Assembly: GCF_018320785.1 (NCBI RefSeq) | Contig: NC_054873.1 | Span: 25,200,196 to 25,264,195, forward strand | Direction: 5' to 3' | Source: Cheilinus undulatus | Lineage: Eukaryota; Chordata; Actinopteri; Labriformes; Labridae | DNA: 64,000 nucleotides | In this document: one piece after another, positions 35,501-48,389 of the stretch | Position numbering within the stretch: position 1 is the stretch's first letter | Layout: every line of letters begins with the position of its first letter | Notes under the pieces: generated by a model | Told to the model about the DNA's origin: nothing | What the model saw: only the letters and a program-made list of their open reading frames with translations | Database searches by the model: none | Program-made: the position numbers and the translations under genes

Positions 35501-38500
35501 TCACTTATTCATTACTCACAACATGATAATTATTCATCTGTCAATAATCACCATGAAGCTTTTAAAGAGAAAGAGATGGTTGTAAATAAAATATTGATTT
35601 ATACACTAACGATTGAGTAAGCAGAGAGAGAAGGAAATGTTGCCTATGTAATACATGTTAAGTACCAACACTGTAACTGCCTGAAGCAGTTATTGCTTTT
35701 TAATTACCAGTAGCTGGTATTTGTAGTGAATTGTTGCATGTTTCCTAATTCACATACATGAAAATGGGACAGACACACCTAGGTCACTGTCTGCATTCCA
35801 ATGCTTGTGCATGTATTTCACCCTTTCCACATGCTTTGCAATTTGCATGCTCCCTTTTCCTGTTATTTTCACAGGTTTAGAGGCCACAAAAGAGCACAGC
35901 CTCTTCATGATCTTCATGATTGCCTCTTCAGGCGATTTGTGTTTTATTAGATCCTGGTGGGGTTATTAGTCAGTACCTGATAAGGTCCACAGGCTGGTAT
36001 TTATGCATGACTCCATAGTTAGCCCATTCTTCATGGAGGATCTAAAAGACATTAAATAGTATAATACATTTAAATCAAAAACACTTAGCTGATATTCATA
36101 AACATATTCAGGATACAAAACTCAGAATGAAGACATGTGGTGTGTACAACATTTGTAAAACAAACAACACAGCTTTTGATCACTAAAGTTCCTTAGCAAC
36201 AGAGGTAGAGTGAAACGATTAAAATATAATACAAATGAAAAATATGTAAGGGCTAATAACGTGTCAGTTTTGTAGTTTAATTTGAAAACATTTTGTCAAT
36301 CACATATTTCAACGGCTCATTAGATACCACTCACCTGTCTGTCATTTCTCTGATTCTTCTCTCCCCTTCTTGTGAACGACCCCTAAAGATAATAAAGCTC
36401 TTCATTTTGGACTGATAGCCTTTCATTGTGACATGTATAATCAGCATTGCAGGTAAAGGTTTGAAACATTAATGTTAATACTTCAAACATATTGTGCAAC
36501 TGCCTTACACAATTCAATATGTTCATACAAAACATCTAAAAAAAAAAAAAGAGAAATTTACAGGAATTATGTATGTTTTATGTATGTAGTATGAGTCATT
36601 TGCTGCTGTTATACTCACATCATGAAGGGGGAAGGCAGAGTCGTAAACACCCTGAGCCAATAATGAGTTGATGCCTTGTGACAAAGAGGAAGAGTAAAAA
36701 GCAGAATAGATATGATCAGCATACAGACACAATAACATCAAGAAGAACAAAACTCGAATGACCGCAGCACATCAATGAAATTTTAATTCTCACCAGTGGT
36801 TTGGCAGGTTTGTCTGCAGGTAATTCGTGAAATAATCTCAGCCACCTAAATGCAAAAAAATGGACATTGGTTACAACTACATACACAATATTCCTCTTAA
36901 CATAAAGAGAGAAGCTATTTTTTTCTTGACTTACTATTCTGCTGCGTGTTGCGTTGTCAAACAGGGTTTCTGTTGACTTGATGTCATATCTGCAGGAAAT
37001 GACAGGAAACAGTCAAAGACCTGATGATCACTTTTAGATACATGTGTTTATATGTGTGTGAGAGTTCAGGTTCTTACAGTTGGAGCTTGTCTCTGATGAA
37101 AGGGTATCTAAGGGTTTTGCAGTTGGTGTTTGTTTGCGGGTCTTTTTGGATTTCAAACTCAGGGACGTCTGGTTGAAATGGTATGTTGACTTTGGTCACA
37201 ATGGAGTCCCAAATGCCAGCAATTCCAGCTGGTTTCCGTAATTCAAACTTCTGCTCCATAAAAAAAGTTAGAAAACAGTAAATTATGTTGTTTTTAATGC
37301 ACACCATATCTGTTCTACAGGGTACACACAGAAAGCCAGACATTAAATCTGATACTTTTAAGACCTTTTAAAAGACTTTAAAACACATTAACAACACAAC
37401 TATGCATCTGATATACGCTGATTGGAAGATAAAGAAAAGAGAGAAATATTTCTTACTGTCATACTCAAAGTAAGCTTTCTCAGAGCATTTTGAGATTAGA
37501 ATATGAGTAAAAGAAATGATTTGATAACACAAAGTAGCTGACAATGAAACGTCTAATTTTTTTAACTAAGCATTTAAGTAAAAAAAGTAACTCAATTTTT
37601 AGGTTTTAAGAAAAAAATTACTAGGTATAATTGCTCATTTTAAGATACTTAATATATTCTTTGACTCTGACTTTGATGCTTTGATTTTTCCATGACAGTT
37701 TCACCCTCACAGCTAAGCTAGAGCTCACTTTAGCTGAGTTTTATCAGTTTTAATAATTTATTTCCATCAGTCTGGTAGCCTGTGAACTATCCTAACATAC
37801 AATAAAGATATACTGTCTGGCCCAATATCTCAATTTATTAATTCATGTGTAGTACTACGGATGTGGATTTGATATCTAACTAGACAGGCTAAAGCAAAAA
37901 ATAAAAAATAAAAGCAGCAAAACTAACCCACAACCTCTTTAGGTAAATATGAAAATGAATGAATGTCAAAAGCTACAAAATGTTAAAACCTTTTAGTCTT
38001 GTATTTAAGTCTATTTGAAACTAGTCTAAAAAACTTAATTTAGGCTAAATTGATTTATTAACTTTTTATACCTTGTACTATAAATTTTCATGCATCTCCT
38101 TGTTTTTACACTAAGGTTTTCTGGTGCATATAATCTTCATTTGTCAGAAATGTTCCAAAGCATTACCTAAACCCATCTTATTTAAAACCAAAGCATTTAA
38201 ATGACTGTATCAAACTACTGACCTTTTTCACAGCAACTTTGATCTTCTGAAGCTCTGCTTCTCGGCTGAGTATTGGCCACGGGATGTGGAGCCGAATAAA
38301 CCGAAGGCTGTTTAATTTCTAAAAAACAAACAAAAAAAAACCTTAACGCTTGTGTAAATATGGAATTTAAGCATAAAATACACAACTTCTACACCTAGCA
38401 TGCCATCATAAGATTATCCAGATGTTTCTCTCCCATAAATGGATAGCATGAGCAATGTTTCAGTGATTATTTCTGGTCCAAATGGATAGATCAGCTGTCA

Positions 38501-40695
38501 GTCTGTCTTTCTCACTCTATTTGTCTGTGCATTTAATTGCTCCTGCTACCTGTCCCAAGGCCACCAGATGAGCCTCCTCTAAACCTGTAAGCATGCTACT
38601 TTGTGTTATAATGAGGCTTTTTTGTACCAAATCCCATTATTTCAAGCACTGAACCTCCCAATCCTGCAGCACATAGGGCATGTGGGCAGATGATTATGAC
38701 CTGTTTGGAGAGGTGCATGAAATCCTCTGTAATGTTGCCAATTACCATTTTGGATCATGAGAAAATAGCAGAGCTATTACCTGATGTCTGGACCACTGCT
38801 TGTACAATTACTGTAACCACATAGGTGCAAAGCCCATGCTCTAACAGCAACAGCTGTCACTAATGTTGATAACCAGCACTTTTTTAGCTGTGGCATTAAA
38901 TGCTTTAACACACTCTATGTCACTGTCAAACTACTGCAGCCCTGATTTAAAAAAGAGATGTCTTTTGATCTTAAGATGATATATCCCAGTCTGGCTTTAA
39001 TGTGAGAGTGTACAAACTGGCTAATACTCCCTTTTATCTGTCCTAGAAAAGCACACACACTAATGAAGAATGCTGTGGTAAGACTGAGGGCCGTCTTTGA
39101 CTTATTCAAGGAAAATAAAAACCCACTCGTTTACATTTATGTGCCAGTGCGCATCCGAGCAGGGGATCACTCTCTCTAATAAGGCCCCATAAGCTGGCCT
39201 CAAGCTTCACACTTACAGTCACAGGCTTAATCCTGTGCCAAAACACACAACGTGCACAATCCCACATGGCCACATTAACACAAGCATAGACACAATTACA
39301 GAGACAGACTAATATATACAAAAATGCATAGAAAATCCATAGAGTTCCCTTATTATGATGGATTTTTGCTCATACTGTACAGTCAATGACAAAATTCAGC
39401 ATTTCTTGTGCTATTGTGCACTTCTGTTGGCAGTACAAGGAAAGGAAATGATCTCCTTGCTGGTTCTGTCCTGAGTATGTACATTTGGATGTACATAGGA
39501 AAATCTCACCCTCTTATAAGTCAAACTCGTCATTTGCTGTGAATCCTTGCTGGGGAAAACATAAACAAAGGTAGTTTTGTTGTTTTATTATCTGACACTT
39601 GCCCTCTGGCAGTGGATGCAGGCATTACGAATTACAACATAAAAGCAACATTCCTATTCTAATGTTTTTTTTTTTTTTTGTTGTATTGTTGTTGGTCATA
39701 TAGAGGCATACGTTTTTATTGAAGTCTGCTTCCTAAGCAACTAAAAACCCCATTACAGGACCTTTACTGTTGTATCTGTGGACATTAAATCTTCTTATTA
39801 TTGTAACTTTAAATTCTAAGTTGAACTATCATAAACCACTGATACTAACTTCTCTCTTTAATTAGAGGGCAGCCATGTTCTCCGGTTTCAGGAGACAGGC
39901 TAAGTCTTATCCTTAACCTGTTTGGCAGCCATCCACTCACAGGCTTTGTGTTGGCATCACCTAAGGACGCCATCTGACCTATAATTGTCAATTGGAGTGT
40001 ACATCAGATGAAAAATAATCACCTTAAAAGCAGAGTAAAAGCAGACCACACACCTCTCTGTCACGCTCAATCTGCAGCCCAGCGTCCAGAAGACCTGCTT
40101 CAAACTCCTCCCTCATTAAAGCTTTTTCCTCCTCTGTCAGCTTCGACTCCTCCGCCTCTCCCACAGCCGTTTCCACAGTGTCTATGTTCGTCAAGCCTGG
40201 TATCGGTATTGTTATCGACAGACTCCCATTGGATGCAATGGAAAGACGTGACTTGGATCCTCGCCTTTTTCTGAATTTGTAACAAAGGATGTAGTCCACC
40301 TTTCTTTTGCCATCAGCAAAGAAAAGCCCAGGGCCTAGATCAATGCCAGACTCCTTAGAACAAAACACACATGTACAAGCATGTTACTACTGTGGGAAGA
40401 GTAGGAAGCTGACATAAGGACATTTAGGTAGAGACAAAGTGTCAGAGCATGTTAAATTGGGAAAATCGGTGTCTGCACAGTGAGGGAGATCCACAGTGAG
40501 AGAGCTTTCATGTCACTGCTAGTAAAATTATGTAATGTGAATGTTAATGTTAAGAAGAGACACTACCAGAGGAGGGTCGTTGTCGTTGTCTGGCGGGTTA
40601 GTAGTGCCGCCATTAGAGGCATCAAGCCCCAGCCCAGAGAGTGATCGAGCCAATGAAACCAGCTTTGCTGAGTGAATGGACGTCGTCTCACTCAT
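19901..40695 (-). CDS. ano2: Anoctamin-2, Ca2+-activated Cl- channel
   Basis: ANO2/TMEM16B is a plasma-membrane Cl- channel gated by cytosolic Ca2+, prominent in sensory neurons and photoreceptors. It has 27 phase-consistent exons: 40567-40695, 40054-40353, 38223-38318, 37078-37250, 36935-36989, 36794-36845, 36619-36674, 36335-36382, 35977-36041, 34105-34239, 33845-34005, 33481-33563, 33021-33032, 31806-31880, 31631-31687, 30775-30849, 29811-30012, 27862-27973, 27709-27766, 27507-27607, 27208-27371, 26962-27114, 26673-26725, 23316-23482, 22967-23072, 20672-21251 and 19901-20580. Total 1315 codons against about 1000 in mammals; the excess is the C-terminal tail. The N-terminal domain has [12 protein letters not shown] and the channel core [23 protein letters not shown] and [15 protein letters not shown]. 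All six Ca2+-ligand positions are kept. It is ANO2 rather than ANO1 because it adjoins vwf and ends in a T-x-V PDZ ligand. Start at 40695; a non-coding exon lies upstream. Confidence 0.95.
20672..21251 (-). other. ano2: ano2 penultimate exon: last helix and acidic tail
   Basis: The exon begins [18 protein letters not shown], the last membrane helix and its conserved cytosolic extension ([16 protein letters not shown]), which defines the end of the usual anoctamin core. About 145 further residues are extremely Glu/Lys-rich (runs such as [17 protein letters not shown]) and end in a short hydrophobic [16 protein letters not shown]. The acidic stretch is probably disordered. Its antisense strand gives Ser/Phe-rich spurious frames. 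Confidence 0.85.
24261..24396. repeat. 136-bp imperfect palindrome in an ano2 intron
   Basis: Arms at 24261-24306 and 24352-24396 are inverted copies, with a perfect core of gcctttatttcatcaggg. The loop is about 45 bases. It could form a cruciform or hairpin and is probably a small foldback MITE. Confidence 0.8.
26018..26075. mobile_element. End of an interspersed element shared with vwf intron
   Basis: The stretch starting ttaaaggggacatattatg and including ttttctaacaaaaatatg matches, in reverse complement, the right end of the element at 59382-60506. The copy extends rightward from here for an unresolved distance, perhaps to about 26470. Confidence 0.65.
26575..26592. repeat. (AAT)n repeat
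   Basis: Six AAT units. It is flanked on the left by a short hairpin (gtgttagtctg against cagactaacac, 26531-26573). Confidence 0.85.
26962..27607 (-). other. ano2: ano2 exons carrying the Ca2+-binding site
   Basis: The exons at 27507-27607, 27208-27371 and 26962-27114 contain the three helix pairs that coordinate Ca2+ in TMEM16A (mouse positions N650/E654, E702/E705 and E734/D738). Here they read QNNVFEV, PEYMEM and [12 protein letters not shown], so every ligand is present. The loop between the first two is unusually Glu-rich ([16 protein letters not shown]). Confidence 0.85.
31272..31412. mobile_element. Short MITE in an ano2 intron
   Basis: Terminal inverted repeats tcagtgttaattttg (31272-31286) and its reverse complement (31398-31412) enclose A-rich sequence with actaaaact motifs. 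The layout resembles an element I associate with fish introns. It is non-coding. Confidence 0.75.
32507..32538. repeat. Perfect 32-bp palindrome
   Basis: The 16-base half gctacgttagctttag is followed immediately by its exact reverse complement with no spacer. Further gctagct-like motifs follow to about 32640. It lies in the ano2 intron between 31880 and 33021. Confidence 0.95.
32697..32727. repeat. Short interstitial telomere-like repeat
   Basis: About five degenerate CCCTAA-type units (ccttaacccttaccctaacc). It is too short to suggest a chromosome fusion. Confidence 0.7.
33021..33032 (-). other. ano2: 12-nt ano2 microexon (DRMQ)
   Basis: Between the exons ending LEDEE and beginning EELRPEYEE there is a minus-strand segment gaag|GACCGAATGCAG|gtgggc. 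It has an acceptor and a donor and encodes exactly four residues. Mammalian ANO2 has a four-residue ERxQ-type insert here, and ANO1 has the alternatively spliced EAVK segment at the same position. Both neighbours are phase 0, so skipping keeps the frame. It is likely a regulated cassette exon. Confidence 0.75.
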
Positions 40696-40732
40696 CTCTT
40701 TGGTGACAGGCAGATGGTCTTTTCCGTTTCAT
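40688..40732 (-). other. ano2: Upstream ORF overlapping the ano2 start codon
   Basis: In the predicted exon 2 (40567-40736, acceptor accaacag) an ATG at 40732-40730 opens a 14-codon frame. Its TGA (40690-40688) ends just beyond the ano2 ATG at 40695-40693. The overlap suggests control of translation by leaky scanning or reinitiation. Both starts have a G at -3. Confidence 0.6.
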
Positions 40733-41132
40733 CCCTCTGTTGGTGTAGGAAAGAAAAACAGGACCTTAGTGTTCAGGGCATATACTGGCAGCATTAGGGG
40801 TACTTTACAAAATAAACAAAACAACAGATATGTGGTGGAACCATTCCTCCCAGTAGGATCACGGTATTATCCCAGGCTACCACCCAATCTAATTGGATTG
40901 TTAGACCTTGAAGCAAAGTCATGTCTCATTGGACTCTCCACTGGACAAAAATCCTCACTGGTTGTCTGCCAGCTGTGAAGTTAGACTCCCTTGATTCATG
41001 ACAAAAAAAACACCACAGAAATAGTAATAATTAAACAGTAAGAAAAACGCAAACAGTGGCAAAGTTAACTTTTCATTATACCCTATAATGTATCATCTTT
41101 TTTTTTTTGCCAATCTTTTTACAACTTTTAAC

Positions 41133-43007
41133 CAGAGGTGAAAAAGAGTATCAGACTATCATACTTAAATAAAAGTACAGTGAGTTTGGTTTTAAGTGTG
41201 AAGTAGTAGTTAGGAGCACAAGCACTGGTCCATAAATCTACTCTTGTAAAAGTTAAAAGTAAGGCATTTAAGGTTTATTCACAGTACGGAGTAGCTACTT
41301 TTGACACCCAAGAGCCATGTGCCGTAAAATATGATCTTTCCGTAATGTGCAATAACAAAAAAGAGAATATGAGTCTCCAACCAGGCAACAGCTGTTCTGG
41401 GTTGAAATATGTAGTCATTCTCTCGCTATGTGCAACCGACCGTCAGTGAATGTGAAAGTCAAACTACTGACCATTCTCTGATTGGCAGAAAGCTTAGATC
41501 TCCTCATTTTGGCTTTAGTGTTTATGTTTACACAGTACTTGATGCTTTTTAAAATGTAATTAAGTATGATAGCGCCCCCAAAATAAAATTAAGAAAAAGT
41601 AGTGATTTTATAAAGTCATTGCAGCTTCTACATGGCGAATTTCAGCTTCTCCCTTCTGGGCGCTGGTATGACGTACCAGCCTGAAAACCAAGCAATATAA
41701 GAACAGCTTTGTCCCAGCAGCCATCATAGCAATACAGCTCTAATGATGTAGGAACAAAATTCATTGTTTATTGACTATTTATTGAATTTTGTACTTTTTT
41801 ACCTTATTTTATCTGTCCTGGTCTTGTTTTTACTGATGGCACATTTCTATCTTGTTTTACCTACCATGTTTTTTTGTTTGTTTTTTTTTTTTTTTGCCAT
41901 CTGAGGTATATTGTTGTTTTATCTTGCTTTTGCTTAACACATTTTTACTGATACAGGTCAAATTTGTACTTCTATTTTACTTTTATATTTCTTTTTATTA
42001 GTCTTTGTGGCTTATATCTAGGGCTGGGCAATTAATCAGAAATAAGACTAAATTGCAATATGACATGATGCAATTTACCAATAGCAGAAGTTGCAATTTT
42101 TCTTTAATTTGAAATAGCAGTTAATAAATTCCTTTTGTTGCAGCAACAGAGATTTTAAACACATTATGCAAACATTCGGGTGTCAATTAAAAAATGGTTT
42201 ACAAAAACCCACTCCCTTTTTCTGTTTTATATACGTTTTTAGTCAAAATGAGTGACATGAAAATGATGTTCCCTTTCAATAAAGCAATTGGTATCAAATT
42301 TGCAATATAAGCAAAAATAACTAGTTTATTCTATCTAATATTGATGAAGCTTAGCATTAGTTCATGGAAGTCATACCCCCAGCTGTGATCAGCTTATAGC
42401 CAGCTTCACCTCCCCCACCCCAGTTGCCTCCTTTATAGCTTAAAGCTTGTTGCACTCTCACATTCAGATTCATCTTACAACTGAAATTCATTGTTTTCAA
42501 TTCTGCATTCTGCTTGACTAACCGAGGGGGCATCTTTTGTGCAGAGCCTTCCACACCAAGTAAAACTGTATATTCATTTTGCAATAAAATGGTCAAATGT
42601 ATGATGAATTCTCCTGACTGAATGTAGGTCATACTATAGAATGATTATTGCTTGAATCTGTTCAAAAATGTACAAGTTGAGGAACCTAATAATAATTGCA
42701 TATTAAATATCTGGATAAAAAAGTTGCAATTAGATTATGTTTGCAAATTGTTCAGCCCTACTTATATCTTGTTTTATTGAGGGTTACTCTGTATTTTTGT
42801 GCATTGTGGTCACTTTATCATGTTTTTTCCTGCCCTGTCCTGTTGATTGTGTGTGGAAGGAGGCTGACTCACTCACTGTTAACCAAATCTACCTACAGGT
42901 ATTAAATAAAGTTAACTTATCCTAGTTACCTTTGTCAAAAAGTACAAGTACACATTTACTCAATTACAGTAATTGTAGTAAATATAATTCGTTACTGTCC
43001 ACCGCTG
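41133..43007. mobile_element. hAT-like element (outer)
   Basis: The ends cagaggtg... and ...caccgctg form short inverted repeats. They are flanked by an 8-bp duplication, cttttaac (41125-41132) and cttttaat (43008-43015), with one mismatch. Eight-base duplications are typical of hAT transposition. There is no transposase frame, so it is non-autonomous. It contains the element at 42019-42760. Confidence 0.75.
42019..42760. mobile_element. hAT-like element (inner, nested)
   Basis: The ends tagggctgggcaatt and (inverted) aattgttcagcccta are flanked by perfect 8-bp duplications cttatatc at 42011-42018 and 42761-42768. It is about 742 bp with no intact coding frame. The perfect duplication against the outer element's mismatched one agrees with a younger age. 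Confidence 0.85.
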
Positions 43008-46000
43008 CTTTTAATTATTATAAAATAATACCTTTATTCTGTATTTTTAAAGAAATAATTTTATAATAGTTTTAATAAAAGGGCATGGCTGACCCATTGT
43101 TTGCTGTCTGATTGTTAAATGAATCACCAATCAGAGAGCCCCCCTGACAGCAACCACTGATGGACAAGCTTTCTCCAGGCCAAGTTTTTCAGTGCATCAT
43201 GATAAACTTGTGTTTGTATATACTTCAGTATGGTTGAAAGGTGAGCTTAGGATGTCTGCAAGAGCAACTCCAGATAGCCATCATTTCCTGTTTCCAAAAC
43301 CAGAGGTTAATTATCTGAGTCTATGAACAACCGAACGGTATCTGAACTCAGTGACAATCACAAAAACTAGCATGTGCTCAGTTAAGAGAGAATTTGTGAT
43401 GTTCTGGTGGTAATGTTGAGTAGCTATAATATTACTTAATGGCAAATTTGTTGACATTGCTGTTCTATAGCGTCAACATCAACTCAGAATTAAACATTAA
43501 TGCTGATCAAGTACGGCAGATTTTATTGAATAACAGATCGTGTTAGTCTCTTTTCCAAAACAAGCACTTTATTGATATGCTGCAGTGGGAGGAGAGCTAA
43601 TGTTAGCCTACATAATTAGCATAACTAGGAGAGATTGGTTATCAGTGAGTTTATAAAACAATCAAATTTATTAGAAATAAGCAAAACGTACTTAAACTGC
43701 AGGGTATTTTCACTTGCTTCAGCTGAGAAGGAACCCAGCGACAACAGGTGAGGACTAATCGAGCAGCATTGTCCAAGAGGGGCATGGCTCGACAGGTGAT
43801 ATCAAACAATTATACTCTAAAATACACTGTTGGCTGTTACTCCTTTATTCAGAGAGGACTGAATGGAATTGTGAACTGGGGAGAGAGTTGGGAATGGTCT
43901 GGGAAAGGAGCCACAGATCGGCTTTAGCCAGCTGCTTCCATGACAACAGCCTTTGCATTATAATTAGAATTATGCCTACATTATAATTTAACACCTTGAT
44001 CCGTTCAACTTCTGGACACCCCTCAGAATATCCAGTGACCCTTCACAGGGTAAAGATACCGTGATTGAAGCATTCTTTTAGAAAATAGAAGAACACACTC
44101 TTCTATCTACCACAGTTCAAAGCATATAAAAATAGAGTTACATTGAAATAAAGAATTTGAAGAGCTGTTAACAATGCCGATCAATTTAAGGTTGATTATT
44201 CTCTTTGATAGTCTCCCAACAGTAGCCGTTTTAGACTGATGGATCAACTGTGAGCCAAAGTTAAGCTGTCTCATCTCCTTTTTTGACTCAAATGAAGCTG
44301 TAGGCACAGATTAAGCTCCGGATGCAATCCAAGCGACACAGTTTACAATCTGCTGAGGTAATTTTATCACTGGACTCATTCTTTAGAGATAAAGGCAGAA
44401 GGGTTCAGAAGTGTTCTTGTTAAATCTCACACCATTCAAAGAGCATTTATCTTAAAGGTTTAAATCAACAGACTTTACATATGGAATCATTCATTCAACT
44501 CAAACTTGTCAGCCTTAAATTTGCATCTTATTTATTCATCTTATCCTAAAGCTCATAAATAGACATATAAAAACAATAAGACCTGTAACAATATGAACAG
44601 TATTAATGATTTAAAGTAGACTACAAGAAGACATGTCCATTTACTTTTGATGAAAGTAATGACCAAGTTATGTTGGGAAGATAATGGCAAAACTGTTATT
44701 TGTTTCAAATGAGCTCTGTCATGATTCAAAGACCCAGTGTGTGACCAACTGTAAATGCTATGAGAAATTTGAGTCGTTCATAAATTCTTGTTGTTTGTAA
44801 ACTTGCAATGCAGAAGTACATTAGTCTTTACTCCACTTTCATTTCATGGCAGCAGTGGACAAACCTCTAAATCTGGAGCAACTATTTTCTAAGTCCTTTC
44901 TGTAAGAAGCTGGTAAACAAAATATAAATATGACTGTCAATCAAACTGACATGATGACAAATTCTGTTTATGAAAACTTTGCCACATTTATTCACATGTA
45001 GAAAACACATGTATAGTTCTTAGCTCAGTAGTCATACTGTCTGCATTAGTACGCGTCATAGGGGCTGAGAGGAGGAAAAGCATGTGACAATTTCTAACTC
45101 GACGCCAAGGCTGCTTGAGACGCATTGAAAATCCATGAGACATGTAAACACACCGGCAGCCAACCAAGCGTCAGGTACACAAAACATACAGAAGACTTCA
45201 AGAGTCAAATCCCCTTACATATACGCGCTCACCAACGATAATCCCACTTTACCGTGTGTTGACAAACTCAGAGCCAAGGAGGAAATGGAGAATATGTCTC
45301 CAAGAGGTCAACAGGTCAGAAGGAGGTTAATTTAACTCTTTGAATAAAACGGATGAGCATCTTCATCGAAATGTTCTGGCTCGTGACTCTCCATAGACAA
45401 AATGTGACTGAGCTTGTGAGCCATTATCTTATGTTGAAGATCTAAGTAGGGAGCAATGCAACCAAAGACTATTTCCTCATCAGACTGATAGATGATTGCA
45501 CAGACTGTGCAGGTGTTTTAAAGGTAATTCTAAACAACTGATAGTCCTTAAGAGCTATTTGATTGCATGTGGAGAGACAGAGGATGTCTCTTTTTCTGTG
45601 ACATATATTGCTAATACTATGGTTCACAAGTGCTGCATGGTTACTTCTATTATTGATTATAATGCCTTCCTTCCAATCTAAATGTTTTATTTTGCCAGTA
45701 ATAATTGAAATGCATGCACTTACAGGCACCCTTACTGAACATCTACCACAACACTGAAATGAGAATAACATGTCCTTAGAGGGTTTTTGTCCTATTCTTG
45801 ATACTAACTCTTTCAAGGAAATATAACAACTTCAACAATGTCGCAAGTAAAAGAAACTGAACACATTCAAAACACTTTTAATACTAAATTAAAAAGAACT
45901 CTAAATAGCACTTGGTCTGCTTTTTTAATGCAGTCTTTTTAACTAAAGCTGTTTGAAACTAGAGAGTATGATCTCAACAGGTTTCCAAATGAACTTTAAA

Positions 46001-47452
46001 AAGGAAACAAGAACAAAAGAGGGAAATTAAAGTAAAAAAACGTGCAGAGGAGGTTCGAGGACCCCCAAAGCTTATAATAATGCCTCCTTCTGAAATATGA
46101 CTTATTCTAAGCAGAAATGTAGGTTAAATGTCGAGAAGAACAATGACATTTAGGTGTATATTTACAAGGCATAACCACTGCAGTCAAATCCAAGAAGTTG
46201 CGTGTTTTTGTCACATTCATTTGTAGGAGTTGTCCAGTTTTGCTTCTGATATTAGTTCATGGTGCTCTCTTGGCCTCTTCTCTTATATAAAATGACTAAT
46301 CAACCTACAAACATTTCCAGCACTTTCTACCATCCTTAACAATTTTCATAAATAATAAGAGAATACTGCTGTAAGTATGTGCAGAAAAAAAGGAATGCCA
46401 GCAGCATATTCAATCGCCATGATGCTCAAGGTAGCATTAAATGCGTAATAATTGGTGGTTAGTGGGTGTATCATACTTGACTTCTGCAAAAGCCTCTTTA
46501 TCCGTTACAGTTATAGCCTGCTATAAACATGTAAGTCAGGGGACAAATAAAATGCAACGCTTCCAGTTGTTGTCTCTTGCAATATTTGACCAATTTGGTT
46601 TCTAACCTTTTATGACTTTGCGTATTTGCTAAAATCCTCTTGATATCTGAACATCCTTCCTCCCTGTTCAGTGATGAGGTAGGTACAAGTTGAGTGCGCA
46701 AATACGTTCAGTTTGCGTCTCAGCGCAAGGCTTAAAGGCCTGTAAGCTTGCTGGCAGCTCAGCGGCAGAGACAGGAGGGTCAGCTGCACCCTCACACCAA
46801 CATTAACGGGCCAGAGGGCAACATGGGAGCGGTCTAATGCGGTCCCTCCTAGAATACAGCAGATTACACATCGCTAATTTTAACAGCTGCTTGCCCCTTT
46901 CTAAAGCCATAACAGGAAACATTAATCTCGAGCCCAGTCAGCAGTCTGAAATTCTGGGAAGATTCCAAATGACTTGCAAGAAACTTTCACTTTAACCGGT
47001 GCACCTGTCTCTTTGATCTCGCTGATTAACGCTTAATTTAAAAAAAAAAAATGCATCGGCAACATAAAACAAATTGGTTGTCATTATGACCAATTAATCC
47101 CCGACAGTTGTCACGAGCTGCTTATTACACGATATGTGTTTAATTACACGCTCGTGCGCGCAACAGTTGTATGCACCCAGATGGTAGGGTGGGAAAAAAA
47201 CAGTCCCAGCTCTCCGGCACGCGCCATTAAAAAAGCTAGGGAGTTTCAAAAACACATAAACTTGTTTAGGGCATGCTGTTTTGGGAGGGACCGTACACAA
47301 AACTAGCTAGTTTAATTAAATAGCGCACAAAGTACAAAACGGCGCCAGTGAAGCCGGCAGAGGGAGGTGAAAATAGGACAGTAAACGTGATAAAAGCCAG
47401 GTGTCCTTTTAGTTTTAGTTAAATCAGAGAAAAAGTGCAAAATTGTACTCAC

Positions 47453-47650
47453 CAGGGCTCGTGGAAAATCCGCTCCTCTCTGTGGAGATAGATGACAAGA
47501 CGCGCGAGGCGCACAGCCTAGTAAAGGGGCTGAGATGGTGGACAATCCGCGCGCGCTCCCGGAACCACTGGCTTAACACGCGCGCGCACACAACGGCTAA
47601 TTCCCTCCTTGACAGTCTCAGAAGCTGCGGGGCGGCGTGTTGCATATTGT
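47453..47650 (-). promoter_or_regulatory. ano2: ano2 non-coding first exon and CpG-rich promoter
   Basis: A strong minus-strand donor (GAGCCCTG|gtgagt) sits at the left edge of the only clearly CpG-dense stretch in this part of the window (about 47440-47640, with runs such as ccgcgcgcgctcccgg). It pairs naturally with the acceptor at 40737 of the exon that holds the ano2 start. No TATA box was seen. The transcription start is unknown, so the right boundary is a guess. Confidence 0.6.
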
Positions 47651-48389
47651 CGATGCAATAGGTGTGGGTGTGAGTGTGTGTGTGTGTTGGTAAGACAGGG
47701 GGAGAAGAGAGCTTACAGGTGACTAGATTTGAATGTAAATCTCGGCAATCCTCAGCAGGTCATCTTAGATGACGCCAAAAAGTGCAAAATGTCCTCCAGT
47801 CTCGCTTTTTAAGCTTTTTAAACATTACCATTATTTCCTACAATGGTAGAGTGAAAATATGGGCTTGTTTTTGGTCAACTGTCTGGACCAATAGACATAC
47901 AGGATAAATATGTTTTTAATATTTTCATTAGTCACGCGAATTCTAAATTATATAAAGTTTTCGAAAAGATGAAAATATTTGAATTATCAGAGTTACGGTA
48001 TCAACACGCCCTCTTTTGAGCTTCTCCACATGTCAGAGTAAAATGAACCAATAGTGATTTAATATAAAATCGTTTAATTTTCACATCAAATTGAAACTAT
48101 TTTTCAGCTGATCATGCTGACCTGTTTCGATGCAGTGGTATTTTTGTTTCTGTTGTGTGCACTATTGTGCATAGAAGTGAAAATTATTTATCAAACATTT
48201 TCTTGAAAATTCAAGATTTTTAGAAACGAAGGGCAAAACTGTGAATTAGACCGTCCAGAGGTGGCTTTGATCTAATGCAACTTTATAAAGTAATCTTTCT
48301 GTTACTTCATTTTGGAGCTGAAAATTATGTCAAGCTATTATGGGTTCTAATGCTGAATTAATAATTTGTGCTAATAAACCCATTTAACC

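Larger units (their letters stand above)
40737..47452. other. ano2: ano2 intron 1
   Basis: This is a large intron between the non-coding first exon (donor at 47452) and exon 2 (acceptor at 40737). Its main content is the nested pair of hAT-like elements (41133-43007). The remaining sequence, 43008-47400, is AT-rich with only short unsupported frames; I see no gene in it. Confidence 0.6.

Noticed and set aside
45469-45816. 115-codon minus-strand frame in ano2 intron 1
   Set aside because: There is no recognisable domain, AT-rich composition and no convincing splice sites with a compatible phase to ano2.
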